Source of the DNA: Gordionus sp. m RMFG-2023
Lineage: Eukaryota > Nematomorpha > Gordioida > Chordodea > Parachordodidae
Assembly (NCBI RefSeq): GCF_954871325.1
Contig: NC_088777.1
Coordinates: 8,781,366-8,845,365, forward strand
Reading direction: 5' to 3'
Length of the DNA: 64,000 nucleotides
Positions 48,557-60,400 of this stretch are shown piece after piece. The translations under genes were made by a program, and so were the position numbers. The notes below the pieces were generated by a model. The model saw only the letters and a list, made by a program, of their open reading frames with translations. It made no database searches and was not told where the DNA came from. How positions within the stretch are numbered: position 1 is the first letter of the stretch; every line of letters begins with the position of its first letter.

Positions 48557-49002
48557 TAAAGATCTGCAAATTATGGCCCAGCCCCTATTTTTTAAAAAAT
48601 TTCGGGTCGAGATGGGCTTAAATGTTTAAATATGATATCATTTTCTCAAATAAATTGATATATTTTACAATTCTTGCAAGAAACAAGGCGCTAATATTTT
48701 TTTTAAAATAAAAAATATATAATTTTTCTGTATAAAATTGAATTCTTGGGCTGGGGAACAAATAATTTTTATTTTGGGTCGGTTTTTTCGGCACAAATAC
48801 TGGATATAATAAAAAATAATAAGGGGGAAAAAATATACTATAAATCAATTAAAATATCTTGTAATAAAAATATTTATATTAAAAAACTGAAAAATAGATA
48901 TGCTTACTGAAAATGTCTGATATATTATTTATACTCTCAATTTATACTGGAAAAAATATTTTTCGACCCATACTTTTTTTAAAAAACTTTACAGAAGAGT
49001 AG
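48557..49002. repeat. Probable GC-arm family element, diverged
   Basis: Left side AAAGATCTGCAAATTATGGCCCAGCCCC and internal GGGTCGAGATGGGC fit the family; a possible right end is AACTTTACAGAAGAGTA near 49002. Flanking duplication not found. Confidence 0.45.
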
Positions 49003-49530
49003 TGAAGGTCAGTAAAATTTGATCAAAAATATGAAGATAAAGTTATATATTTTTTTACAAATTCTGCCTTTAAGATATGATAAAAAACATATAAATCAAT
49101 ATCTTAAATACACTATTTTTAAAATTTTGTCAATTTTAGTGCGTAATTGAGCGTTTTTTTTTAAAAAATCAAACTGATATTTAAAAATTGTTATCAATTT
49201 GCGTGATACCATTTGAAATGCATTGTCTGCGTTTTGCATAACAAAACTAAAACTCTCAATTAGATCGCACTGTTAGGCCTTTTGTGGTGAGACTGACATC
49301 TTTTTTTAAAAAATATTAAATGATTTATTGTTATAACACTAAAGAAATTAGTCTAACGTCAAAAGATGGATTCAATCTCGGTCCTTTTGAACCCTTAGAT
49401 AGGGAAAGCTTTCCCATCTCATATTTGGCCTTCTGGACCATTTCGGTTTCAAAGATCAGATGGTCTAGACTTTTGACCATATTTTTTAAAAAGCCGTTTT
49501 TTTTAACACTATTTATAATATGTATGATAA
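49003..49530. other. Mostly noncoding; one weak coding-like patch
   Basis: A frame near 49400-49470 after an acceptor-like CCCTTAG reads FPSHIWPSGPFRFQR, faintly like the WAGPxHWRF motif of kleisin NCAPH, but a stop follows at once and the order with the next segment is wrong for that protein. Not called as an exon. Confidence 0.25.
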
Positions 49531-49535
49531 TTCAG

Positions 49536-49628
49536 GGAATGCAGAGAAAGAACAAGCACCAGGAGAGGGGGAAGATCTCAATTCTGGAAACGAGGAAAAT
49601 GAAAACTTGATGGAAGAGACAATTGGTT
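49536..49628 (+). CDS. Acidic coding-like segment, unplaced
   Basis: After an acceptor-like AATTCAG, an open frame reads AEKEQAPGEGEDLNSGNEEN and ENLMEETIG before a stop at about 49631. It resembles the acidic linker exon of NCAPH at 45205 in style. No domain; may be an NCAPH exon, a diverged duplicate or chance. Confidence 0.3.
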
Positions 49629-49747
49629 TGTAGATAAATTTAATAAATCTTTTTAAAATTGAAATTTTTATTAAAATATCATTTGATGAGATACTGAGCT
49701 TTTATGAGCTGACAGATAAGTGAATGCAATATAACAATTCTTATTTA

Positions 49748-49985
49748 ATCTCGCTTAATCCTAATTAGTGGCTAAAACTAATTAGACCCTGGCTAATCAT
49801 CCGTCAGTGTTATGTAAGATGAGCATAGCTTCAATTATTATTTAATCATATTTATTAAAATTATTTTATCTATATTTTTACATAATACATGACGGACATT
49901 TAGCCAAGCTCCATAGCCGATTCACCTAAAAAATGGCTAATTTTGAGTGGGTTAAATTAGCCGACTACTCAATTTTAGGTATATT
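49748..49985. repeat. Palindromic short element
   Basis: GGCTAATCATCCGTCAGTGT...GTAA at 49793 faces its complement TTACATAATACATGACGGAC at 49885, and outer GGCTAA/TTAGCC words continue the inverted match. No coding frame; ends approximate. Confidence 0.55.
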
Positions 49986-50158
49986 GGCAAATTATAGTCT
50001 TACTAAAAATAACTTAGAAAAATTTTTTTTATAACATATTTTTGGAATGTAATCACAAAAATAACTGGTTTTTTTCAAGCCACCATTTTAAATGTTAAAT
50101 AGTTATATATGCTCCTCGATATTTTTAGATACATTATGATTCCCAATTTTATTGTTTA

Positions 50159-52007
50159 CAGTATTGTGATGATTTTATGAAACATGTTGACGATTAAATT
50201 AATACCCATCCAGATAAAAGTATTCTGCTTGAAAAAATAATTAAAACACATTTACACATTATTGAAAAATTTAATATAACCTTTCTTTTCCTTTAAAATT
50301 TGTTTTTATGACCGAGGTTTTTTTTTATAAAATTAATTTTTATCTATAAACTGGAAGACTTTTTGAATAAGTTAAAAAATACACAATTTTTTGGGGTAAA
50401 ACTTAAGGTCAAATTATGATAATTTTTTAACTTTATTTTTTCATTGTTTATTTTATTTTCTATTAAATTTGCCCTTCTTATATTATAGTTTCTAAAATGA
50501 CCTGTGAAATCTTTATTTAACTTGTATTTATTTTATTTATATAAAAGTTCAAAATATATTTAGTCTTCTATTTGAATTGCACATAATATAACGAAAAAAT
50601 ATATCTATATTATATAATAATCTAGTGTAATTATCTATTTGGATCAGATTCTCTCTTCAATATATTGTATCGTATGTGAGTAGAAGGCTGTGAAATCGAA
50701 ATTAAGCAAAAGGCTAGTTATTGCCACGATTATATATATTCTCTTATTTGGTTTGGGATATATAGATCGATATTGATTTTCAAAACGTCAAAAAAAATTT
50801 CAATGGGGTTTAGTTGCGTGGAATAAGATGGAAGATATATTTTGATAACTTTGAGTTATTATATGGGCGCGATGAATAGTCACATTATTTATTATTATGA
50901 GTGAATTCAACGGAAAAATGGATGAAAATTCACCCAGGTAAGTTTTAAATCACATTGTTGTCCGTCTATAATTATGTATTTTTTGAGACCATTAATTTCT
51001 ATGGTACACAAAACCAATATGCTTTTCCCCTTTGAAGAAGGGAGTTTGACGGATGACATCATATCCAGAGGTGCCCCTCCATAGTGGGAAATGACGTGTT
51101 AAGCCTGTTTCATCTAAATGGAATATATTTTGAAATGGCACCTTCATCATTTTTAAGCTATATTATTTACGAATATTTATAACATCTGGGGAATTCCGTC
51201 TATCGGGTTCTTTTCCAACCCTTTCCCAGTTCCATCCCATTGATTTAATGCTTCTAGATATTTTCGAAATACTCATTTTGAGATTAAGTGGTAAATTTTC
51301 TACTATATTTTTTATCTTCAATCCATTATTATGTTAAAGTAGCTGTTTAATTTTAGATATTAATCCCAATCATTCTTTTTGTTCCTCCCTCTTTGATTGA
51401 CTATGTAATCGGCCAAAAGAGATCATCTTAGTATTTGGGGAAGGTAATCCGTTTTGAATCGGTATACTGAGGCAACGGATAAATTGCGGTCTTGCGCCAT
51501 TGTTTCTATACTCGCCTGTTCATGTATAGGTTTACTGAGCTATTTTTTGGCTATGGCGATTTTTTCCTGACTCCAATTGCTATATTTCTTTTGTGTTTGA
51601 GTATAAGTATCAATTGTAGAAACATTTTTTTGACTGGGTAAAGAATCATTTGTTATATCAAATGAAACTGAACATTAAATATGATAATAAGATGGTTCTT
51701 CCTGTGAGGAAAAATATAAATAATATATTAAATGCTACAAACCTGTAGATGTAGAAAGATCCAAGATAAGAGAAATAAAATTATTCATTATAAATAAATT
51801 AAGAAAAGTTTTAAAAAAATAATTTAAGTATTAAAAAAAAATTTAAAGAAAAAATAGAGGATTGTTTTAAATTTTTTTAAATAAATTGCAAATGTGTTTT
51901 TTTGATATTTTTGCAAGCAAAATACTTTTATCTGGATAGTTTTTAATTTAATAGTCAACATGTTTCATAAAATTATTACAACATATAATATTTTATTCGC
52001 AGTACTG
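50159..52007 (-). mobile_element. Tc1/mariner-IS630-like DNA transposon relic
   Basis: Imperfect inverted ends of about 95 bp: both contain TTTATGAAACATGTTGAC, then ATCCAGATAAAAGTATT, with outermost CAGTATTG / CAGTACTG. On the minus strand a decayed transposase is followed from about 51600 to 50740: a helix-turn-helix-like ASVYRFKTDYLP near 51460, the first catalytic Asp in IFHLDETGL near 51110, VTIHRA near 50885 around the second, and TQLNPIEIFFDVLK near 50790 around the last acidic residue. At least several stops and frame changes. The flanking TA pair is not clear, so the exact ends are uncertain. Confidence 0.8.
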
Positions 52008-52291
52008 GTTTCTTAGTCTAGGGATGCATATTTTTGGGGAAGAACTAGCACCCATTTTTAGACACGAAATTTGAAAATTTTATGAAAAACACATGTTATT
52101 TTTATTTTTTGAGGTTTTTTCATTACAATTTTATTGCTTGAATTAAATTTGTATAACCCAAAATTATTTTGTATAATAAAATTATATTATATACTTAATC
52201 ATGTAAAGTAACTTTTAGTATAACCAGTTGCAAGTCATATTTTTAAATAAAATTTATTAAGTAATTATAACCAGTTATTTTTTAAGGTAAC

Positions 52292-52480
52292 TATTGTTGT
52301 GATTTTTAAAAACGGTAACACAATATTTTAGCCAAAAATAATACACAAGTCTGGAGATTTTGCTCATAGATGGCAGAGAGAGAGACTTGGATATCCAAAA
52401 TCTCGAAGCTCGCCTAATTTTTTTTTGGCGAAAATATTGGATTAGCTTTTTTAAAAATCGAACCGTTTAACAACACTGTA
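52292..52480. mobile_element. TAGTGTTGTTAAA-family element
   Basis: Left TATTGTTGTGATTTTTAAAA, right CGAACCGTTTAACAACACTG, with the internal CATAGATGGCAGAGAGAG block shared with other copies. Confidence 0.7.
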
Positions 52481-52484
52481 TAGT

Positions 52485-54485
52485 AAATTCACTAGTTTTA
52501 CTCTTAATAGAGAGTGTGTCCATTCATTTACTTATCCTGATCATTGAGGCTATGTCAAGAGTGACATTTCATAGTATCTGATGTCTTGTCAAATTAGATT
52601 CGCATTTTACTTTTTAACCTTTTTTATTCGTACAAAGGTTTATATGGCATATTAATAAATGAGTAAGTAATTATTTTGCATAATTTTTTAAAGATATTTT
52701 TGTTAATCTATTTATATTAATTTATTTAATACCTAATAATGCGCACAGATTGATCGTTTGCGTTTTGTATATCTTTTTAAATTTAAAAAAAACGTAACTT
52801 ATTCATTGTTTATGAGTTTACCTGCCTTTTTATCAGTATCGTCAATTCAAATGTTTAACTAAGTTATAAAAAAAGAATTAGTTTTTATAAATTATAGTAG
52901 GGAACATTCCATGATAAATCAACCACGATTCGGCCAATCTTTCGATTTTTTAAAAATTTGATATGCAATGATAGATTAATGTAATTAAGAGATACGTAAA
53001 AGGCCTAACATTTATAATTGTGGAAAAGAGGTCGTCCGAAACGATTTGTCATGTTATGGCCCAAATTCTTTTATTGATTTAAACCCCCATTGATTGTTAT
53101 TTTATCTTACAGGATAAATAATCCTTAAAATAATATCAAATACCTCAAGGAAAACTCATTAAAAACTGATTTAATAAAATATTTAGACACTTTTCTAATC
53201 ATTTTTATTGATTTTGAAAATGAGGCTGTCCGCTTCCCAGATTATTTTTATAAATATAAAGGGCGTTTTTATAGTAAATTTTTTATAGAAAATGAAGCAT
53301 TATTTCCAAAAAAAAATTTTTGGCCGGAAATTGACGAAAATTAATTTTTTTAAAATTTAATAATATAATCAATTATGTAGTTTTTAAGATATGTATAATT
53401 GAATGAAGGGAGGTAATGATAAAAACATTAACCTTTCTTTGCTTAACCAAATAGAATGACCCATTATTGTCTGCCTTTTTATTTGACTAACTTCTACTAA
53501 ATATTCCATTTTAAAAGATAAATTAAAAAATTTTTTTTATATAATATTAAATTTAATTTACATATATATATATATATTTAAAAACTAGGAATGGATTTGT
53601 AGTTCCCTCCCTTATTATTATTTTATATGAGTAACAAGGTTTTGTCGGCTTTCTTACCAAAAAACCCAAGTTCTTGAAGTGGTCGCAGACCAATTTACAA
53701 AATAAATGAATTAAAAAATATTTTAAAAGCGTTCTAAACGGTAATTTCACTTTGCACGATGCAATTTGAAATGCATTCTTTGCGTTTGCAACCCAGCATT
53801 AAAACGCTCAATCTGTGTGCACTAGTTATTAAATAGTTTTTGATTAGTCCTTTAGGTAAAAAGTTTTTTATTTATTTATGTTTACAAAAAAAATAATACA
53901 GACGAATATATTAGAAAAATCGATTATAACAAATATATAATTTGTTCTGCCACCCAGGATATTGGGTTTTCCAAAGATAACGAAGTTTATTATTACATTT
54001 ATTTATTTATCCGCGTCCCATATTGGCTATCCTGGTTTTCATAATTAATTAGAGTAATAGATACAATCATCTAGATTCATTCATAATGATGCCATTTTAA
54101 AGCGTCGTTAAATGCAAATCAGCGGGAAACTATGTGACACGCCATTTTGGTGACTTATATAGGATTCAAATTTAACTATTTGAATTTTGTTCTGCCTAAT
54201 ACATATTTTCTTATGAGAATAGCTTTGGAATAATTGAGAAGTTAGGACATTTTTTACTTAAATTTTTTTATATATGTTATGCGTAATCAAAATGGCTTTC
54301 TCAGCTGTTTTTCATTGATGGGCACTTTTAATGAATGCATAGTCAATCTAGGTATTACTAGATGTCAATAGTTAGTACACTTCAAACCTTTCTAGAAAAT
54401 AATATTTCTTTTCCCACCTTTTTTCAAATGGAACCTAAAAAACATTACATTGAAAACTTATTTTTTTTAAAAAAAAGTTAAACGT
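52485..54485. other. No recognised gene
   Basis: AT-rich noncoding sequence with a short AT dinucleotide run near 53560-53578. The 65-codon minus frame at 53553-53750 has no recognisable domain. Confidence 0.4.
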
Positions 54486-54492
54486 GTCTAGG

Positions 54493-54630
54493 ATGTTTGA
54501 CAAAATGCGAATTTCCGAATCTCGTAACGGCTATGATGGCGCTAAGGTGGGTCAATTCGGGTTAGAAAATGTATCCTATACCCTTTTAGATATGATGGAG
54601 GACAATAACAATATCGGGGAAGACCATGAG
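54493..54630 (+). CDS. Candidate exon of an unidentified gene
   Basis: Open for 46 codons from an ATG at 54493 to a donor-like GAG|GTATAA at 54630: MFDKMRISESRNGYDGAKVG, then FGLENVSYTLLDMMEDNN and an acidic end. GC content and codon use stand out against the flanks, which suggests a real exon. The upstream TCTAG could instead be an acceptor, making it internal. No family recognised; it might belong to the gene with the segment at 61712. Confidence 0.4.
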
Positions 54631-54634
54631 GTAT

Positions 54635-55570
54635 AAAATTTGATTAAAAATGTATGAGGATTTTTAAATATGAAATTAAACTTGCCGCAATCATCAAATA
54701 AGTGCTATTGAGGTATATTATAAGTACACCATAAAGTGATATAATATTTAGATCATTTATAAGATCGTTCCATTGGAATGGACGCTGTTTTTAAATTGGC
54801 TGTGTAACATTTTATATAATACACAGTTATAAAAGATATATTGGATAAGTCATTAAATCACGAGAAAATTTTTTCGTGTGTTTTTTAATATTGTACAAAA
54901 AAACACGTGATTTCTTTTTATATATTATATAAATTTCATAAAAAATTTTTTTTTAGATAATTAAGGAATTTATTTGAATGAACATCAAATATTAAACATA
55001 AATTTAATATTTTAAATGTAAAAATTGTCATATATAAATTTATGTAATTTCAAAATTTAATTAATTTATTAAAATTAGACATGTCCAATATTTCTATAGC
55101 AATATTCCCAAATATATAAGTGACATCATTGTTTTCTCCCCGTTCGTGGAATGTTGACCTTTAGATCCATCCATACACGTTCTATTCGATGAGTTCATAT
55201 GGATAGGATCGAATTTGGACTATTATATAATGAATATTGTTCATATCTTTTTAATTAAATTTGCATAGCTTGATATTTTTTAAAAATTAAATCTTCAGAT
55301 TTATCAATATTTAGGGGAACCGTGATTATTTTAGAATTTAAAAGTAAAGCACCTACCACCGGGTATGACGAAATACTGCATTGCTAAATTGCATCTGCTA
55401 AAAAGGCAATTAATCAAAAAATTTTAAACATATGTTTTTATATTTCTTAATAAATTTTTTATTAAGTAAAAAAGTAAAGAGATTAATTATCTAACTATTA
55501 TAAAAACCAATTTAGAACTGTATAATAAATATATATAAATTTAACATATTTTCGTCACAATTATCATTTA
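54635..55570. other. Noncoding with a small palindrome
   Basis: At about 54855-54920 a CACGAGAAAA...GTGTTTTTTAATATTG-ACAAAAAAACAC-GTGATTT arrangement forms a hairpin. No gene recognised. Confidence 0.4.
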
Positions 55571-55577
55571 AAATTGA

Positions 55578-55760
55578 CAGGCGACATCTGATTGATTTTC
55601 ACACTCGTAATTTTTATATCTTCCAGGGTTTCAGAAATATTATTTCCCATATTTCCAATTCTATCTTTCTCCATACTCTTATTTTCCAAAATTTTATTTC
55701 CCCTGTTATTAAACATTTTGATTGCCTTTTTTTCCCATCATTTATTATATTGATTATCTT
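55578..55760 (-). CDS. Candidate terminal exon, unidentified
   Basis: On minus a frame of about 58 codons ends at a stop near 55578 and reads EKKAIKMFNNRGNKILENKS, then MEKDRIGNMGNNISETLEDI and INQMSPVNF. It is hydrophilic and coiled-coil-like, without a recognised domain. An ISETLEDIK-like word recurs in the complement near 55790, hinting at a local duplication. Confidence 0.25.
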
Positions 55761-56700
55761 CTGACCCTTGATTTTCCTCTAAATTTACAATCTATATCTT
55801 CCAGAATTTTTAAAATATTATATATATATATATATATATACTAAATTATTTTTAAAACAAAACAGTAGAAGAGGTATAAAAAAGATATATTACCAGACAT
55901 AGAGCCGAAGTGGAGATAAAATTAGATCTACATATCTCGAAAGAAACTAATAGATTTTTCTTTAGGATCTCCAGTGATTGTAGTTAACTTTTTATCTAAA
56001 GTTTTTAAAAATAGAATCTTTCTTTCCGAAATTCCCTGATGTGGAAAAACAAAGGGTAAAGGGTAAATTTTCTAATTGTGAATACTTGAATAATTTGATT
56101 TTTATAACGTGCTTATTTTTTAGAATTCGAATCTCACTTTAATTAATAGAGTATATATCGTCGCTTGAGAATTAAAATAATCATTTCCACTAATTTAACA
56201 GGAGAGAAATTTTAAAAAAATTTACATTTCTTATTGTTTTCAATAGGATTGTTAACCTAGTGTCTAGTTTAATTTGAGTTATTTTATAAATGTTTCTGAT
56301 TTTTTTATTTAGATGGAATAGTATAATTAATCATAAAAAAATGATATCATCTTTAAAAAAGAAATTATTTTTGACAAAAAGTGGATATAGAATAATCTAA
56401 TTCTTATGCGACGATATAATCAATTTTGATTTGTAAATGGAAATTGAGACAGTGCTTTCTAAAATTTAAAATAACTAGAGTTAAAATTTAAATAAGCAGG
56501 GATTTGAATCCAAACCCTGAACCCTGGTATTTTGGCTAAGCCCGGACTCTTTTTAAAAGAGGAGAGTTCTAAGAGTCAAAAAATTTCTTCCTTTCTTTTA
56601 AATATATGATAAATAAATTTTTTTTAAAAAAAATTAACCGGTCAATAATTTAATTTTTTTTTGTTTATGAAATCTCAAACTTTTAACTGTTCTTTGTATT
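55760..56700. other. Noncoding; TA microsatellite and a family fragment
   Basis: A TA dinucleotide run lies at about 55818-55841. At 56497 CAGGGATTTGAATCC begins a short fragment of the GAACCCGG family (to about 56570). Nothing else recognised. Confidence 0.5.
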
Positions 56701-57410
56701 TCAACAGTTTTATCATATTTAATTTTTTTTTCTTAAAAAAAATTCCAAAAATTATTCTCCCGTCTAAATTTTACTATCCCCTATGAATTATAGGTCACAG
56801 TGCAGAAAAATATTATGTGTATACCTATTATAAAATGGGGGAAATTGTTTGAAAATTAATATATAAAGAAGTTGGGAGATGGGGGGATACTTCGGATAGT
56901 TGTTGCAGAGAAAAACAAGTAGGTACCTGGTTTCAGAGAGAACAATAAGGCACCAGTGGGTTTCCACTGGTTAAATATGGGCTACCAGAAGCGAATATTA
57001 AAAATTGGTGTGATATTGTCATACCAAAAGAATTAGAAAATGGGGGAAATAATGCACTAGTGATAACGTATTTCAGATTCAGGAACGTCATTATGTGCAG
57101 GACTGTCCAGTCCCAAGCAAAGAATCAGACGAGAGAAGTTTACAGATAACGGTGATGAGAATGATAGCAGGGGTAAAGGGTTAGATAAAAAATACAAATA
57201 TATTGGGTGGGTAAACGAGAGGGAAGAAGACCAAATCCAATGGATCACCAAGCTTAAAACCAATATCACTAAATATAAATTGAATAGAATAAGAGATATC
57301 GAAGAAGCTTATCACCCGAAAATTTGAAAGTCAAAAAGGAAAAAAATAATTCCAAATATGATATTTACGTTATCCACCTTACGTTACTGTAAACTGATAT
57401 ATAGAAATTT

Positions 57411-60400
57411 ACCTTCACCCTCATCTTGGCGGGAGAGTGGCAACGTCTTTTGGCGGCAAATGGAGGTCTAAAAGGTTCCCTGTGATCTGGGTCTAGAATA
57501 GGATCACCGTCTCCTCGACGGGGTGTAAAAACCACTTAAAGAGGTTGATGTCAGGAAGGGCATCCGATTGTAAAAACCATGCTACAAAAATTTCCCTATG
57601 GTTACAACAAAGCATGGGCGGGGTACAGCCCAAAGTACCCCGTGGGCCTCCTCATCCGCCTACGACAAAAAGAAGGATGGGAAACCTGGTGGAACCACTA
57701 TTCATGAAAATGAAACCTATGACGGCCATAAACGACCTAATAAAAAGTGGAGAAACCAGTTTACGGGTGATCGAGTTAGGGTCGCGATATGGAATGTTGG
57801 GAGTATGACGGGAAGAGCGGGAGAAGTCGTCGATGTATTGCACAGAAGACATATAGATGTGTGTTGCATACAGGAGACTAGATGGAAAGGAAATTGGACC
57901 AGAATGATTGGCAAGACTAGCGAAAAGTATAAATTCTTTTGGCAAGGAGGTAATGATGGTAAGGCTGGAGTTGGGGTATTGATTGCGGAGAAATTGGTAG
58001 ACAAAGTAGTCGAAGTGAGAAAGCTAGACAACCAGATAATGGTTATCAAGATGATTATTGGTAGAAAGCTATATAATATGATCTCGGCATATGTTCCTCA
58101 GGTTGGAAGAAGTGAAGAAGAGAAAGATGTATTTTGGGACAGTCTATTGGGGGTGACATCGAGACTGGCAAATGAAGAGGGGATTATCCTGGCTGGCGAT
58201 CTGAATGGACATGTGGGAGCGAGTAGTGAGGGTTATGAAGGAGTACATGGAGGGTTCAGTTACGGCATGAGAAATTTGGAAGGAGAGAGGATTTTAGAAT
58301 TTAGTGATGCTATGGATATGATTGTTTGTAATACAATGTTTAAGAAAGAATCAGAGAAGCTGGTGACTTATAAGTCGGGTAGTACCAAAAGTGTTGTGGA
58401 TTACTTGTTATTAAGGAGATGTGATCGATGTATAATAAAAAATGTGAAAGTGATACCGGGAGAGGAATGTATAAATCAGCATCGACTAGTTGTAGGAGAT
58501 CTCACTCTTAAAGGTGCCAGGGTCACTAAAAGAAAGTTTGTCCCAAGGCTGAAGGTTTGGAAATTGGAGAATGCTAGACGTCAATTCAATATGGCATTGG
58601 CGATTAGGGAGGCGGAGGTGGCACAAGCATCTGGGGTGAATGACAAGTGGGAAGCCATGAAGAAAGCTTGGGTAATGACAACTGAGGAGGTATGTGGATG
58701 GACAAAAGGGCCGCCTAGACATAAGGAGACTTGGTGGTGGAGCCCAGAGGTAGCGAAAGCCGTGGATGAGAAACGGAGGTGTTTCAAAGTATGGTATAAT
58801 AGCAAAGAAAATAGTGATAATGATATTTACAAGATGGCTAAAAGAAATGCTAAGAAATTAATAGCGAAGGCTCAAGAAGAAAAAAGACACGAGTTTGCTA
58901 AAGAAATGAAATGCGCTGATGGAATTGGAAATATGGTTAGAATGGCAAAACAGATGTCAAAAAAGAGGCAGGATGTGATAGGTGTAAAGTGTTTGAAAAA
59001 TATGGAAGGAAAAATGACGATTGATAGTAGTGGTATTAAGAACACCTGGAAGATTTACATGAAAGGACTTTTGAATGAAGAAAATGAATGGAATAATAAT
59101 ATTAGTTGTGCAAAGGTAGAAGGTCCAGGGTGTAAATTTGGCAAGGACAAGATAAGGAGAGCAGTGAAAAAGATGAAGAAAGGGAAGGCATCGGGTTTAA
59201 CGATGGTGGTATCAGAGATGTTTAAAGGTTCTGATGATTTAGGGATTGAATGGTTAATGAATTTAGCAAATCAGATTGTCACAGAAGGTACTATTCCCGA
59301 GGACTGGCGAAGAAGTATAATTATCCCAGTATACAAGGGGAAAGGTGATCCTTTAGATTGTGGGTCTTACAGAGCTATTAAACTCTTGGAACATGCAATG
59401 AAAGTATTTGAGAGAGTGTTAGAAAAGCGGATAAGGGAACAAATCAAAATTGATGAAATGCAGTTTGGTTTTACATCGGGAAAAGGCTCGACAGATGCAA
59501 TTTTTGTGGTGAGACAAATTCAGGAGAAGTATCTTGCGAAGGAAAAGAAACTCTATTATGCGTTTGTTGATTTGGAGAAAGCATTTGATAGGGTGCCGCG
59601 TGAGATTACAAGATGGGCCTTGAGAAAATCCGGTGTGGAGGAATGGTTAGTTACCGCAGTGATGGCAATGTATGTTGGAGCACAAACAGCAGTACGGACG
59701 GATCATGGTGATAGTGACAGCTTTGAGGTGAAGGTAGGACTTCATCAAGGATCCGTGCTGAGTCCATTATTATTTATCTTAGTAATGGATGTGGTGGCTA
59801 GAGAAATGCGTGAAGGACTTCCCTGGGAGATATTATATGCAGATGACCTTGTATTAATGGCAAACAGTGAGGGAGAATTGAGGGATAAAGTTAGTAAATG
59901 GAAGATGACTATGGAAGCAAAGGGCCTGAAAATGAATGCATCAAAAACAAAGGTGATGATTGGTGGGGAAAATCTAAAGATAGAAGAATCAGGTAAGTGG
60001 CCTTGTGGTGTATGTGGGAAAGGAGTTGCTAGAAATTCTATCCAATGCACCAGATGCCAGAAATGGGTACATAAAAGATGTAGTGGGAAAAAAGGCAGTT
60101 TGATGTTAGAAAGAATGACCTTTATTTGTAAAACATGCATGAAAGGGATACATAATAATGATAACCTAAAAAATGGTGGTCTGGATATTGGCAATGGGTT
60201 AACCCTAGAAAAAGTGGATAAGTTTTGTTATTTAGGTGATATGCTAAACGCAGATGGTGGTGTAGATTCTGCTGTTGTTGCAAGGATCAGACAAGCTTGG
60301 AATAAGTTCAGAGAGATGTCATCTATTCTTACAAATAAAAAAGTTTCTCTGAAGTTAAAGGGGAAAGTTTACGTAAGCTGCGTGAGGAGTTGTTTAGTTT

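Noticed and set aside
49400-49470. WPSGPFRFQR as the kleisin WAGPxHWRF motif
   Set aside because: A stop follows at once, and the acidic segment that should precede this motif lies after it.
59745-60194. Minus-strand frames antisense to the LINE
   Set aside because: Shadows of the long LINE frame, a result of its purine-rich sense strand.
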